64,000 nt of DNA, from the NCBI RefSeq assembly GCF_027913215.1, contig NZ_CP115784.1, positions 2,480,001 through 2,544,000 on the forward strand, in the 5' to 3' direction. Shown piece by piece: positions 29,950 through 39,253 of the stretch. Position numbers and translations under genes: made by a program. This stretch comes from Paracoccus aerodenitrificans (GTDB lineage Bacteria; Pseudomonadota; Alphaproteobacteria; Rhodobacterales; Rhodobacteraceae). The notes below the pieces were generated by a model that saw only the letters and a list, made by a program, of their open reading frames with translations, had not been told where the DNA came from and did not search any database. Each line of letters begins with the position of its first letter. Within the stretch, counting starts at the first letter, position 1.

Positions 29950-29985
29950 ACAAAGGGCCGTGCCATGCGCGGCCCTTTGTCCTTT
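29950..29985 (+). terminator. Hairpin with T tract between ugpB and ugpA
   Basis: Stem ACAAAGGGCCG / CGGCCCTTTGT (11 base pairs, nine-base loop) followed by CCTTTTCC. Within an evident operon this is likely a partial terminator or 3'-end stabiliser giving excess UgpB, as known for many binding-protein genes. Confidence 0.7.
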
Positions 29986-30002
29986 TCCAGCTATCCGGCC
30001 AT

Positions 30003-30884
30003 ATGATGAAGCGCACCATTTTCAGCAACCAGTTGCTTCCCTGGCTTTTGCTGGCTCCTCAGCTTGCCATTACATTCATCTTTTTCATCTGGCCCGCCGC
30101 GCAAGCTGTCTGGCAGAGCTTTCTGCGCGAAGACGCGTTCGGCATCCGGTCAACCTTTGTCTGGTTCGAGAATTACGAACGTCTGTGGCAAAGCGCGGAA
30201 TATCTGAACTCGATTCAGGTCACGGTCGTCTTCGCCGTCGCGGTTACGGTGCTGTCGATGGGTCTGTCCCTGCTGCTTGCCGTCGCAGTGGACCGCACCA
30301 TCCGGTCGGCCCGCGCCTATACGACGCTGCTGGTCTGGCCCTATGCGGTGGCACCTGCGGTGGCCGGGATATTGTGGTGGTTCATCTTCAATCCCACCAT
30401 CGGCATCCTGCCCTATGTGCTGGAGCAGTTCGGCTATGACTGGAACCACATCACCAACCCGGATCAGGCGATGGCGCTTGTGGTGATTGCAAGCGCGTGG
30501 AAACAGATCAGCTATAATTTCCTGTTCTTCGTGGCCGGGCTTCAGGCCATCCCCGGCAGCCTGCGCGAAGCGGCGGCAATCGACGGTGCAGGCCCGGTGA
30601 AACGCTTCTTCACCATCACCTTCCCGCTTCTGTCGCCCACCACCTTCTTCCTGATGGTCGTCAATATCGTCTACGCCATGTTCGAAACCTTCGCCGTGAT
30701 CGATTCAACGACCGAGGGCGGCCCGGCTCAGGCGACGAATATCATGGTCTACAAGGTCTATTTCGACGGGTTCGTCGGCCAGAATATGGGCTCTTCGGGT
30801 GCACAATCTGTGATCCTGATGATGATCGTGATCGCACTGACCGTGATCCAGTTCCGCTGGATCGAAAAGAAGGTCGAATACTGA
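30003..30884 (+). CDS. ugpA: sn-Glycerol-3-phosphate ABC transporter permease UgpA
   Basis: 293 residues with six predicted membrane helices. The cytoplasmic EAA loop is [24 protein letters not shown], in the usual place. N-terminal [22 protein letters not shown] and the periplasmic NYERLWQS element match UgpA. Two adjacent ATGs (30003, 30006) are possible; no strong ribosome site is seen. Its stop overlaps the ugpE start by one base (TGATG). Confidence 0.94.
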   Translation: MMKRTIFSNQLLPWLLLAPQLAITFIFFIWPAAQAVWQSFLREDAFGIRSTFVWFENYERLWQSAEYLNSIQVTVVFAVAVTVLSMGLSLLLAVAVDRTIRSARAYTTLLVWPYAVAPAVAGILWWFIFNPTIGILPYVLEQFGYDWNHITNPDQAMALVVIASAWKQISYNFLFFVAGLQAIPGSLREAAAIDGAGPVKRFFTITFPLLSPTTFFLMVVNIVYAMFETFAVIDSTTEGGPAQATNIMVYKVYFDGFVGQNMGSSGAQSVILMMIVIALTVIQFRWIEKKVEY

Positions 30885-31732
30885 TGATCGAGCACCGGCC
30901 CTTTCTCAATTTCCTGACCCATCTGGTGCTGATCTTCGGCGTGGCGCTTGTGGTTCTGCCGGTCTGGGTGGCCTTTGTCGCCTCGACCCATACGGCGACC
31001 GATTTCAGCTCGGGCATTATTCCGATGTGGCCCGGCCCCTATCTGGTCGAGAATTACACGCAAATGCTGGATACCGGTGTGTCCACCAGCGGGACGCCTC
31101 CGGTCGGGCGGATGATGCTGAACTCGCTGATCATGGCACTTGCCATCGCGCTTGGGAAAATCGCGATCTCGGTGACGTCGGCCTTCGCCATCGTGTATTT
31201 CCGCTTTCCGCTGCGCAATTTCGCCTTCTGGTGCATCTTCGTGACGCTGATGCTGCCGGTCGAGGTGCGCATCGTGCCGACCTTCAAGGTGGTAGCGGAT
31301 CTGGGGATGCTGAATTCCTATGCCGGGCTTTCAATCCCGCTGATCGCAAGCGCCACCGCAACCTTCCTGTTCCGGCAGGTTTTCCTGACCATGCCCGATG
31401 AGCTGGTCGAGGCCGCCCGCATCGACGGCGCAGGCCCGATGAAATTCTTCCGCGATATCCTGCTGCCCCTGTCGCGCACGAATATCGCTGCGCTCTTCGT
31501 GATCCTGTTCATCTATGGCTGGAACCAGTATCTCTGGCCGCTGCTGATCACCACGGATGCGCAATATTACACCATCGTTGCAGGCATCAAGCGTATGGCC
31601 GACGCGGTAGACGGTCTGCCCCAGTGGCATCTGGTCATGGCGACCGCTGTTATGGCAATGCTGCCGCCCGTCGCGGTGGTCATTTTCATGCAGCGACTAT
31701 TCGTCAAAGGTCTTATCGAGACGGAGAAATAA
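30884..31732 (+). CDS. ugpE: sn-Glycerol-3-phosphate ABC transporter permease UgpE
   Basis: 282 residues, six membrane helices. The EAA loop is [25 protein letters not shown]. Typical UgpE stretches are [20 protein letters not shown] and [18 protein letters not shown]. Partners UgpA in the transmembrane channel. One-base overlap with ugpA, and the ugpC start follows its stop by one base. Confidence 0.94.
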   Translation: MIEHRPFLNFLTHLVLIFGVALVVLPVWVAFVASTHTATDFSSGIIPMWPGPYLVENYTQMLDTGVSTSGTPPVGRMMLNSLIMALAIALGKIAISVTSAFAIVYFRFPLRNFAFWCIFVTLMLPVEVRIVPTFKVVADLGMLNSYAGLSIPLIASATATFLFRQVFLTMPDELVEAARIDGAGPMKFFRDILLPLSRTNIAALFVILFIYGWNQYLWPLLITTDAQYYTIVAGIKRMADAVDGLPQWHLVMATAVMAMLPPVAVVIFMQRLFVKGLIETEK

Positions 31733-31733
31733 C

Positions 31734-32741
31734 GTGTCATCCATCACTCTGAGCAATGTCGGCAAGGTCTATCCAGGCGGCACACGCGCCGTCGAGGGCG
31801 TCAATATCGACATCGCCGACGGCGAATTCATCGTGCTGGTCGGGCCTTCGGGCTGCGGCAAATCCACCCTGCTGCGCATGGTTGCCGGGCTGGAGGCGAT
31901 CACCGATGGAGAGATCCGCATCGGTGATCGGGTGGTGAACGAGGTCGAGCCGGCCGAGCGCGATATTGCGATGGTGTTCCAGAATTACGCGCTTTATCCG
32001 CATATGTCGGTCCGTAAGAATCTGGAATACGGGCTGAAGAACCGCCGCACTCCACGGGCTGAAATCGACCGCCGGGTGAATGAGGCCGCTGAAATCCTTC
32101 AGATCGGTCCTTTTCTCGACCGTAAACCCCGCGCATTGTCGGGCGGGCAGCGGCAGCGCGTTGCAATGGGCCGCGCGATTGTCCGGGAACCGGCGGCCTT
32201 CCTGTTCGACGAACCTCTGTCGAATCTGGATGCCAAGCTGCGGGTGACCATGCGGCTTGAGGTCAAGGAGTTGCAAAAACGTCTGCGCACCACCAGCCTT
32301 TACGTGACGCATGACCAGCTTGAGGCGATGACGATGGCCGACCGGCTTGTCGTGCTGAACGCCGGAAAGGTCGAACAGATCGGTACGCCGCTTGAGGTCT
32401 ATCGCAAACCCGCCTCGGCATTTGTGGCCAGCTTCATCGGAAGCCCGGCCATGAACCTCATCCCCGCCAGCGCCGTTCCGCATCTGCCCGGAAGCGCTCA
32501 TGCCGGAACCATCGGTATTCGCCCCGAGGATCTGCATCCGGCAGAAGATGGCGTGATCGAGATGACCGTCGAGGCGGTGGAGGAACTCGGCGCGACCCGG
32601 CTTGTCCACGGGAAGGTGGGCGGCCATGCGCTGACCGTGACCATGCCGTCGGATTCCGGGATCTCGGACACGCTCCGCCTGAACCCGGCCCAGGGCGCGA
32701 TTCATCTTTTCAGGGCGGATAGCGGAGCGCGGCTGTCCTGA
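31734..32741 (+). CDS. ugpC: sn-Glycerol-3-phosphate ABC transporter ATP-binding protein UgpC
   Basis: 335 residues starting at GTG 31734, one base after the ugpE stop. Walker [10 protein letters not shown] (about 37-45), Q-loop [14 protein letters not shown], signature [14 protein letters not shown], Walker [16 protein letters not shown], and switch histidine [12 protein letters not shown]. The C-terminal TOBE/MOI-type domain with [13 protein letters not shown] is of the MalK/UgpC group. A little shorter than the enterobacterial protein. Last gene of the operon; no clear terminator was seen in the roughly 190 bases after it. Confidence 0.94.
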   Translation: MSSITLSNVGKVYPGGTRAVEGVNIDIADGEFIVLVGPSGCGKSTLLRMVAGLEAITDGEIRIGDRVVNEVEPAERDIAMVFQNYALYPHMSVRKNLEYGLKNRRTPRAEIDRRVNEAAEILQIGPFLDRKPRALSGGQRQRVAMGRAIVREPAAFLFDEPLSNLDAKLRVTMRLEVKELQKRLRTTSLYVTHDQLEAMTMADRLVVLNAGKVEQIGTPLEVYRKPASAFVASFIGSPAMNLIPASAVPHLPGSAHAGTIGIRPEDLHPAEDGVIEMTVEAVEELGATRLVHGKVGGHALTVTMPSDSGISDTLRLNPAQGAIHLFRADSGARLS

Positions 32742-32928
32742 CGCAGTTTATCTGGTAGTCAGGATAAATTAATCCACAAGATTATGGCCGAATTAACGAA
32801 AAATTCCTTTACAGCAGCCGCCCGAACCATCACCCTGTGCTTGTAGGGCCATCGGACTGAACCACATTATATCGTGCCCCTACACCAGAAAAGGTGGTCG
32901 CACCGCCGATAACGCAGGGACGGCAGGC

Positions 32929-33432
32929 ATGGCACAGACTGACAGCTTCATCCACAGCGAAGAAATCCACCCCATCGATATCGTTGAAACCATCGCAACC
33001 CATCACGAATGGGATTTCGACCGGCTCGCCGATGATCAGATCGCAATGGCCGTAGAAGGCCAGTGGCGGACTTACTCGATCACGCTGGCATGGTCGGGCC
33101 CCGAAGAAATGCTTCGCCTGATTTGCACCTTCGACATGGACCCTCCGGCAGAACGGATGCCTGCGCTGTATGAGGCGCTGAACATGGCGAATGATCAGGT
33201 CTGGGACGGCGCATTCACCTTCTGGCCGTCGCAGCGGATGATGGTCTGGCGCTATGGTCTTGTGCTGGCGGGCGAGTGCATCGCCGGTGCCGAACAGATC
33301 GACCACATGATCCGCAACGCCGTCGAGCAGGCCGAGCGGTTATATCCCGCATTCCAGCTTGTCGCCTGGGGCGATACGACCCCCGATGCCGCTATGGACA
33401 TCGCGATGGGAGCGGCCTACGGACGGGCATAG
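32929..33432 (+). CDS. YbjN-domain protein
   Basis: 167 residues of the YbjN family common in Rhodobacteraceae. Recognisable parts: HSEEIHPIDIVETIATHHEW, a beta-rich core IAMAVEGQWRTYSITLAW, and MVWRYGLVLAGE. YbjN-like folds resemble type III secretion chaperones; the function here is unknown. It lies directly upstream of proC with 43 bases between, the usual arrangement in the family, so the two are likely co-transcribed. Confidence 0.85.
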   Translation: MAQTDSFIHSEEIHPIDIVETIATHHEWDFDRLADDQIAMAVEGQWRTYSITLAWSGPEEMLRLICTFDMDPPAERMPALYEALNMANDQVWDGAFTFWPSQRMMVWRYGLVLAGECIAGAEQIDHMIRNAVEQAERLYPAFQLVAWGDTTPDAAMDIAMGAAYGRA

Positions 33433-33475
33433 GCAGGGGCTTTTCCAACGCGGCCCCGTCAGACAGGGGGACGCA

Positions 33476-34279
33476 ATGGATTTTTCCGAAATCAACCGCC
33501 GCGGACTGACCCTGATCGGCTGCGGGCGCATGGGCGGTGCGATGCTGACCGGATGGCTGGCAAACGGCATCCGGCCCGAGGCCGTCACCGTGATTGATCC
33601 CGGTGCAAAGCCCGATTGGGCAGAACGGGGAATCCGGCTGAACCAGTCCCCGCCCGACAATCCGGCGGTTCTGGTTCTGGCCGTCAAGCCACAGATGATG
33701 CAGGAGGTCTTAAGCGACCTCTCTGCCGGGCCGGAGACACTTGTGCTGTCCGTCGCCGCAGGGGTAAAGCTGGCCGCCTATTCCGGGGCCTTGCCGGGCG
33801 TGGCCATCATCCGCGCGATGCCGAATACGCCCGCCGCGATCGGTCAGGGAATCACCGCGATCATCGGAAGCGATGCGGCGACAGAAGCGCAGATGGCCCT
33901 TGCGGAAAACCTGCTCTCTGTCGTGGGAAATGTCGTCCGGCTGACGGATGAAGGGCAGATGGATGCCGTCACAGCGCTGTCCGGCTCTGGTCCCGCATAT
34001 GTTTTCCACATGATCGAGGCACTGACGGCGGCGGGCATTGCCGAAGGACTGCCAAAGGCGTTGTCGCTGCAACTGGCACGCGCGACCGTTGCAGGCGCAG
34101 GTGCTCTGGCCATGAATGACGACACGGCTCCTTCTGAACTGCGCGAAGCGGTGACCTCACCCGGCGGCACGACAGCGGCGGGGCTGGAACAGCTTATGGA
34201 TGCGGAAAACGGGTTGCCTCCGCTGATGCGGCGCACCGTTGCAGCCGCCGCCCGACGCTCGCAGGAGTTGGGCGCATGA
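33476..34279 (+). CDS. proC: Pyrroline-5-carboxylate reductase
   Basis: NADPH-dependent last step of proline synthesis. 267 residues from ATG 33476, chosen because AGGGGGA lies just ahead; the open frame upstream runs through ybjN in another frame. Rossmann loop [44 protein letters not shown], and the signature [17 protein letters not shown] with [17 protein letters not shown] are complete. Overlaps the next gene by 4 bases. Confidence 0.95.
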   Translation: MDFSEINRRGLTLIGCGRMGGAMLTGWLANGIRPEAVTVIDPGAKPDWAERGIRLNQSPPDNPAVLVLAVKPQMMQEVLSDLSAGPETLVLSVAAGVKLAAYSGALPGVAIIRAMPNTPAAIGQGITAIIGSDAATEAQMALAENLLSVVGNVVRLTDEGQMDAVTALSGSGPAYVFHMIEALTAAGIAEGLPKALSLQLARATVAGAGALAMNDDTAPSELREAVTSPGGTTAAGLEQLMDAENGLPPLMRRTVAAAARRSQELGA

Positions 34280-34611
34280 CCATCGATTATGCTGATTTTC
34301 AGAAAGTCGATATTCGCGTCGGAACGGTTATACGCGCCGAACCCTATCCCGAAGCACGCAAGCCCGCGATCAAGCTGTGGGTGGATTTCGGCCCCGAGAT
34401 CGGAGAGCGGAAAAGCTCTGCCCAGATCACGAAGCATTATGATATCGAAAGCCTCATCGGCAGGCAGGTGCTCGGCGTGGTAAACTTCCCGCCGCGCCAG
34501 ATCGGAAAATTCATGTCCGAGGTTCTGGTGCTGGGTCTGCCGGACGAAGGCGGCGAGGTCGTGCTGATCGGCCCCGGAACAAGGGTGCCAGATGGAGGAA
34601 GGATGTTCTGA
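34276..34611 (+). CDS. CsaA-like tRNA-binding (OB-fold) protein
   Basis: 111-residue stand-alone EMAP/tRNA-binding domain. Features: [59 protein letters not shown], as in CsaA and YgjH proteins. B. subtilis CsaA was described as a secretion-related chaperone; the alphaproteobacterial role is not settled. Overlaps proC by 4 bases and the following dehydrogenase by one, so the three genes form a coupled group. Confidence 0.88.
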   Translation: MTIDYADFQKVDIRVGTVIRAEPYPEARKPAIKLWVDFGPEIGERKSSAQITKHYDIESLIGRQVLGVVNFPPRQIGKFMSEVLVLGLPDEGGEVVLIGPGTRVPDGGRMF

Positions 34612-35564
34612 TGAAACTATTGGTAACAAGACGCATGACGCCCGCCGCCGAAGCGTCGATCTCTGCCCGGTTCGACGCAGCGTTTCGCGACAGTGTGGTG
34701 CCGCTGACGCTTGAGGAAGCGACCGCCGCGCTCGCCGATTATGACATGATCATGCCGACGCTTGGCGATGCATTCCGAGCCGAGGCTTTCGGCGCCGCGA
34801 TACCCAGGACCCGGATTCTGGCGAATTTCGGGGCGGGATACAACCATATCGACCTGGACGCCGCGCGGAAAACTGGCGTGGTTGTGTCGAACACGCCCGA
34901 TGTCGTGACCGATGCGACGGCTGAACTGGCCGTGACCCTGCTGCTGATGACAGCCCGGCGCGCTGCGGAAGGCAACCGGCTGGCACGAAGCGGAGAATGG
35001 ACAGGCTGGCATCCGACGCAGATGCTGGGCAGTCTGGTGACGGGCAAGACCGTCGGCATTATCGGCATGGGCCGGATCGGGCGGAGCATCGCACGCCGTC
35101 TTCATCTGGGCTTTGACATGCGCGTGGTGTTCTTCAACCGCTCAGCCGTCTCATCTCTGGATATCCGGGCGCATCAGCTTCCCAGCATCGAAGAGGTGAT
35201 GGAGCAGTCCGATTTCGTCATCATCGCAGTACCCGGTGGCGCAGATACTCATCACCTGATCGGAAAATCGGCGCTGGATCGGCTCGGTTCAGACGGTGTG
35301 CTGATCAATATCGCGCGGGGAGACATCATCGATGAGGCGGCGCTTGTCGAGGCTTTGTCGGCAGGCCGGATCCGTGCCGCCGGGCTGGATGTGTTCGAGA
35401 ACGAACCTCAGATCTCACCCGGCCTGCGCGAAATGGATAATGCGGTGATCCTGCCCCATCTCGGCACAGCCGTCGAGGAAACCCGGACCGCAATGGCCCG
35501 CCGCGCCCTTGAAAACCTTGTCGCATTCGAAGAAGGCCGCGCCGTTCCCGATCGCGTAGACTGA
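34611..35564 (+). CDS. D-2-hydroxyacid dehydrogenase (glyoxylate/hydroxypyruvate reductase-like)
   Basis: 317-residue NAD(P)-dependent dehydrogenase of the D-isomer-specific family, closest in layout to GyaR-type glyoxylate reductases. NAD loop VGIIGMGRIGRSIARRL; catalytic arginine in LINIARGDIIDEAALVEAL; glutamate in GLDVFENEP; histidine in VILPHLGTAVEETR. The substrate is inferred only from family layout. Coupled to the CsaA-like gene (TGATG). Confidence 0.85.
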   Translation: MKLLVTRRMTPAAEASISARFDAAFRDSVVPLTLEEATAALADYDMIMPTLGDAFRAEAFGAAIPRTRILANFGAGYNHIDLDAARKTGVVVSNTPDVVTDATAELAVTLLLMTARRAAEGNRLARSGEWTGWHPTQMLGSLVTGKTVGIIGMGRIGRSIARRLHLGFDMRVVFFNRSAVSSLDIRAHQLPSIEEVMEQSDFVIIAVPGGADTHHLIGKSALDRLGSDGVLINIARGDIIDEAALVEALSAGRIRAAGLDVFENEPQISPGLREMDNAVILPHLGTAVEETRTAMARRALENLVAFEEGRAVPDRVD

Positions 35565-35652
35565 GAGCGACAGGAAAACGGCCCCTGCTCCGGAACCTGA
35601 GGATTTAACAGGCGTTATATGGTCGTCTTAATAGGTAATTGGAGGACGCATA

Positions 35653-35853
35653 ATGAACTGGGATGTCATTGAAGGTAAATGGCAACAGCTCAAGGGCTCT
35701 GTTAAGGAAAAATGGGGCGACCTGACCGATGATGATCTGGACAAGGCCGCCGGCAAGAAAGATCAACTGTCGGGCAAGCTTCAGGAAAAGTACGGCTGGA
35801 CCAAGGAAGAAGCCGACAATCAGCTTGACGACTTTTTCCGCGACAAGTCCTGA
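35653..35853 (+). CDS. CsbD family stress protein
   Basis: 66-residue, very charged protein: MNWDVIEGKWQQLKGSVKEK, a DDDLDKAAGKKDQLSGKLQ stretch and a KEEADNQLDDF end define the CsbD family (B. subtilis CsbD is under SigB). Function unknown; usually induced by general stress. A GGAGGA ribosome site lies eight bases ahead. Stands alone, followed by a terminator. Confidence 0.93.
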   Translation: MNWDVIEGKWQQLKGSVKEKWGDLTDDDLDKAAGKKDQLSGKLQEKYGWTKEEADNQLDDFFRDKS

Positions 35854-35895
35854 CTTTCCGGAAACGCGGCTGAACAGCCATGTTCTAACGTGATA

Positions 35896-35923
35896 GGGGG
35901 CGCCCGGTATGGGCGTCCTTTTT
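35896..35923 (+). terminator. Rho-independent terminator after the CsbD gene
   Basis: GGGCGCCC pairs with GGGCGTCC (one G-T pair) across a short loop and is followed by TTTTT. Confidence 0.75.
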
Positions 35924-36291
35924 CGTATGATTCTGTGTGTTGGACGCGACCATGCGAGACGGTTTCCCTTTACCTCAGAGCGTCCTGAGCAGCCGCGGCC
36001 GTGCCTCGCGACACAGCCGCCACTTTACCTAGGTCACTCATTACACTAGATAATTTTAACAAAGATCAGTCGATTCGGGCTGCACGAATTGCGTAAATTA
36101 CCCTGTCTTTAAATACAGTTGACAGAAATTAACTTTCTTACGGAGAGGAGTTCCCCATTCCAGACCATCGGACTTCACAGGCGGTCTTTTCCGACTATGA
36201 TAGCTCAGGCTTGTTGCACTCGAACACTTGCCCGTCGGGCTTTCCACCATGTGCCAAAGGTATTGACCTCGAAGATCGCTGAGGTCACCAA
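35924..36291. other. Intergenic region ahead of corA
   Basis: About 370 bases with no convincing gene. It is A/T-richer than its surroundings, especially 36040-36140, and presumably holds the corA promoter. A 104-codon minus-strand opening (36098-36412) has no family features and runs into corA, so I do not call it. No Mg-riboswitch-like structure could be recognised by eye. Confidence 0.5.
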
Positions 36292-37275
36292 ATGACGCAA
36301 CACGGAGACGCTGAAATGTTGCGTGCTTACGAAACCCGGGGCGATGTGTTGCAGGCTTTGCCGAATGGGGCCAGCCTGACGGACACGGCATGGATAGATC
36401 TTTACCGGCCAATGCCCGAACAGATCGCGGCGGTGCAGGATCTTGGCGTCAGCATTCCCACGCTTGAGGACATGGCCGAGATCGAGATTTCCTCGCGGCT
36501 CTATGTCGACGGTCAAAGCAATTACATGACTGCGATGCTGCCCGGTCTGACACCTGCAGGCGAATCCGTCTCGGGGCCGGTCACGTTCATTCTGACGCCG
36601 GAACGGCTTATTACCGTTCGCCACCACGCACCGCGCCCGTTCGAAACCTTCCCCTGCCGCGCGGACCGTTCCGCCAGCGGCATTCGCAGTCCGGACCGGC
36701 TGTTTCTGGGCCTGATCGAAGAGGTCATCGCGCGGCTGGCGGACCTGCTGGAGGGAGCGGGCGCGGTTCTCGACAGCACCTTGCGCGGCGTGTTCGATCA
36801 GCAGGGGCGGCAAAGCAGCGATCTGCTGCAACAGACGCTTCAGCGTATCGGGCAGGAATCCGATCTGATCGCCCGTGTCCGGCTTGGGTTGCTGTCGCTT
36901 GAGCGGGTGCTGACATTCTATTCCGCGACCCGGGGCAAGATGTCCGAGACCGCAAAGCTGAAGCCGGTGCTCAGGGCGCATCAGCGCGACCTTCAGGCTT
37001 TGCAGGAACATACGGATTTCCTGACCTCACGGGTCAGCCTGTCGGTCGATACGACGATGGGGATGATCAATCTGCAGCAGAACGACATCATGCGCGTCAT
37101 GTCGATGCTGGCAGCGCTGTTCCTGCCGCCAACGCTGATCGCATCGACCTATGGTATGAATTTCGAGGATATGCCCGAGCTTCAATGGGATTTCGGGTAT
37201 CAATGGGCAATCGGGCTGATGGTGGCCACGGTCACCGGCACTTATCTTTTTCTGCGCTGGAAGAAGTGGTTATAG
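36292..37275 (+). CDS. corA: CorA-type divalent cation transporter
   Basis: 327-residue Mg/Co/Ni channel family protein. Large cytoplasmic N-terminal domain, a long helix, then two C-terminal membrane helices. The pore signature YGMNFEDMPEL follows the first helix (ALFLPPTLIASTYGMNF), and the protein ends in the usual basic tail RWKKWL. The start at 36292 has GAGGT ahead; ATG 36316 with GGAGA is also possible. Its last six bases overlap the convergent DUF1045 gene. Confidence 0.92.
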   Translation: MTQHGDAEMLRAYETRGDVLQALPNGASLTDTAWIDLYRPMPEQIAAVQDLGVSIPTLEDMAEIEISSRLYVDGQSNYMTAMLPGLTPAGESVSGPVTFILTPERLITVRHHAPRPFETFPCRADRSASGIRSPDRLFLGLIEEVIARLADLLEGAGAVLDSTLRGVFDQQGRQSSDLLQQTLQRIGQESDLIARVRLGLLSLERVLTFYSATRGKMSETAKLKPVLRAHQRDLQALQEHTDFLTSRVSLSVDTTMGMINLQQNDIMRVMSMLAALFLPPTLIASTYGMNFEDMPELQWDFGYQWAIGLMVATVTGTYLFLRWKKWL

Positions 37276-37944
37276 CGGGAATGCCTCGATCAGCCTGAAC
37301 CGACCATCCGCGCCCCCTCCCATCAGGCTGATTGCGTCCAGAGTGAATGGCTGCGGAACAGCTTCAGGCAGAGGCGTCAGGACCTTCTCGACCGCTGAAG
37401 CCGTCGCATCGTCAAGCGCTCCGCTTAGGGTTATGTGAAACCGGAACTCTTCCATCACATAGGGATAGCCCCATTGCTTCAGCAGGATACGCTGCCGTTC
37501 GCTTAATCTCTCGGGATTCCGTTTAGCGATTTCCTGTTCGGTCAGCGCGGCCCGCAAGGGGTCCAGAGATCTGACCAGCTTATCAGCCAGATCACGCAGC
37601 CCGGATGTATCTCCTTGCGGGGTCAGCGCAAGAAACGGGCCGATTCTTTCAAGGCGCAGCCCGGGCAGCGAGACGGGTTTCAGTTCCTGCGCCTGCATGG
37701 CCACAGCGTCGCGCAGCTTTTCCGGCGTCGCATCATCCGCCAGCCGAAATGGCGGCTTCAGCGTTGCGTGAAACCCGTATTTGCGTGGAGTTTCCGTAAT
37801 TTCCGCCAGATCCAGCCCCGGCAGATCGGGCTGAGCGACCTCTTGCCCGGAAACCGGGTCCCACCCAAGCCAGCTTGCGCCGAAATCGGCAAATCCTCCC
37901 GGTGATGGGGTGTAATACACGGCGTATCTGCGATAGGGACTCAT
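37270..37944 (-). CDS. DUF1045 protein of phosphonate metabolism (2H phosphoesterase-like)
   Basis: 224 residues from ATG 37944; the longer frame reads antisense through phnM. Starts RRYAVYYTPSPGGFADFGASWLGWD, then KYGFHATLKPPF and EFRFHITLSG, which supply the two HxT motifs of a 2H phosphoesterase fold. This family is found in phn clusters, often beside phnM or phnN, and may act on cyclic ribose phosphates. Here it diverges from phnM with only 18 bases between the start codons. It overlaps corA by six bases at the 3' ends. Confidence 0.85.
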   Translation of the reverse strand: MSPYRRYAVYYTPSPGGFADFGASWLGWDPVSGQEVAQPDLPGLDLAEITETPRKYGFHATLKPPFRLADDATPEKLRDAVAMQAQELKPVSLPGLRLERIGPFLALTPQGDTSGLRDLADKLVRSLDPLRAALTEQEIAKRNPERLSERQRILLKQWGYPYVMEEFRFHITLSGALDDATASAVEKVLTPLPEAVPQPFTLDAISLMGGGADGRFRLIEAFPL

Positions 37945-37962
37945 TGCCGACAACCTCTGGAT

Positions 37963-39102
37963 ATGCTGATGCAAGAAACCGTACTGGCCCATGCCGCGCT
38001 GATCCTGCCCGACAGGATCCAAAAAGGCCATCTTGTCATTCGGGACGGCCAGATCTCGGAGATCAGCGAAGGCAGCGCACCACGCGGTGCAATCGACTGC
38101 GGCGGAGACTATATCGCCCCCGGTCTGGTCGAGCTGCATACGGATAATCTCGAACGCCATATCACTCCGCGCCCTAGTGTGGACTGGCCGCATGCCTCTG
38201 CGATCCTCGCCCATGATGCCGAGCTGGCAGGCTGCGGGATCACGACCGTTTTCGACGCGATGCGGGTCGGCTCGATCCCCGCACGCAAGGATTACTCGCC
38301 CTATGCGCGAAGCCTTGCGGCCGAGCTGCTTGCCCTGATCGCGGACAATGCGCTGCGCATCAGCCATTCCCTGCATCTGCGGGCAGAGATCTGCTCTGAG
38401 ACCTTGCTGGAGGAAATGGGCCAGTTCGGACCGGCCGACCGTGTGCGACTTGTCAGCCTGATGGATCACACACCCGGCCAGCGTCAGTTTCGCGACACCG
38501 CCGCGCTTGAGACCTATCTTCGCGGCAAGGTGCATATGAACGACAAGGATATTCAGTCCTATTTCGCCGAATTGCACGATATTTCGCGGCGCAACGGGGA
38601 AAGGCACAAGACAGGCGCGGTGGCGCTTGCGGCGCAGCTTGGCGCCGTTCTGGCAAGTCATGACGATTCCACCCCGGATGAGGTCTCTGATTCCGCCGGT
38701 CACGGTATAAGGCTGGCAGAGTTTCCGACGACTCTGGAAGCGGCTGAGGCCTGCAAGAAGAACGGAATCAGGGTCATCATGGGTGCGCCGAACCTGATCC
38801 GGGGCGGGTCCCATTCCGGCAATGTCCGGGCCAGCGATCTTGCCGGAGCCGGTCTGCTGGATATCGTGAGTTCAGATTATGTCCCATCGGCGCTGCTGTC
38901 GGCGGCGCTGTTGCTCGCGCGGATATGGGACGATCTGCCACGCGCCATTGCCTGCGTGACCGGCACACCCGCGCAAGCGGTCGGCATGACCGACAGAGGC
39001 AGCATCGCCCCAGGGTTACGCGCCGATCTGATCCGGTTCCGCATGATCGGCGAGACCCCCGCCTTGCGCGAAACCTGGGTCCGAGGGCAGCGCGTCGCCT
39101 GA
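37963..39102 (+). CDS. phnM: Alpha-D-ribose 1-methylphosphonate 5-triphosphate diphosphatase PhnM
   Basis: 379-residue amidohydrolase-fold enzyme of the C-P lyase pathway, releasing pyrophosphate from the ribose triphosphonate. Metal ligands are in VELHTDNLERH (HxxxxxEH-type N-terminal site) and SHDDSTPDEV; GAPNLIRGGSHSGNV and SSDYVPSALL are typical PhnM. ATG 37963 or 37969 may be the start; neither has a good ribosome site. The other C-P lyase genes (phnGHIJKL) are not in the window, so this copy either completes a cluster elsewhere or is a solitary paralogue. Confidence 0.92.
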   Translation: MLMQETVLAHAALILPDRIQKGHLVIRDGQISEISEGSAPRGAIDCGGDYIAPGLVELHTDNLERHITPRPSVDWPHASAILAHDAELAGCGITTVFDAMRVGSIPARKDYSPYARSLAAELLALIADNALRISHSLHLRAEICSETLLEEMGQFGPADRVRLVSLMDHTPGQRQFRDTAALETYLRGKVHMNDKDIQSYFAELHDISRRNGERHKTGAVALAAQLGAVLASHDDSTPDEVSDSAGHGIRLAEFPTTLEAAEACKKNGIRVIMGAPNLIRGGSHSGNVRASDLAGAGLLDIVSSDYVPSALLSAALLLARIWDDLPRAIACVTGTPAQAVGMTDRGSIAPGLRADLIRFRMIGETPALRETWVRGQRVA

Positions 39103-39253
39103 GCATCCCGGCGATCTTCTTGCCAGCCGCCTCCAGATATGAAAGCCGAGGGGTCCGTCTTTTCAGGGATTGGAGAAGCCCCCTCCTCACGCTAATTTTT
39201 ACCCAACCTGTCGGCCGATCCGGATCGGTCCGTATTTCGTCGGAGTTTTTTTA

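Noticed and set aside
36098..36412. 104-codon minus-strand opening between the CsbD gene and corA
   Set aside because: Overlaps the start of corA and shows no conserved pattern.
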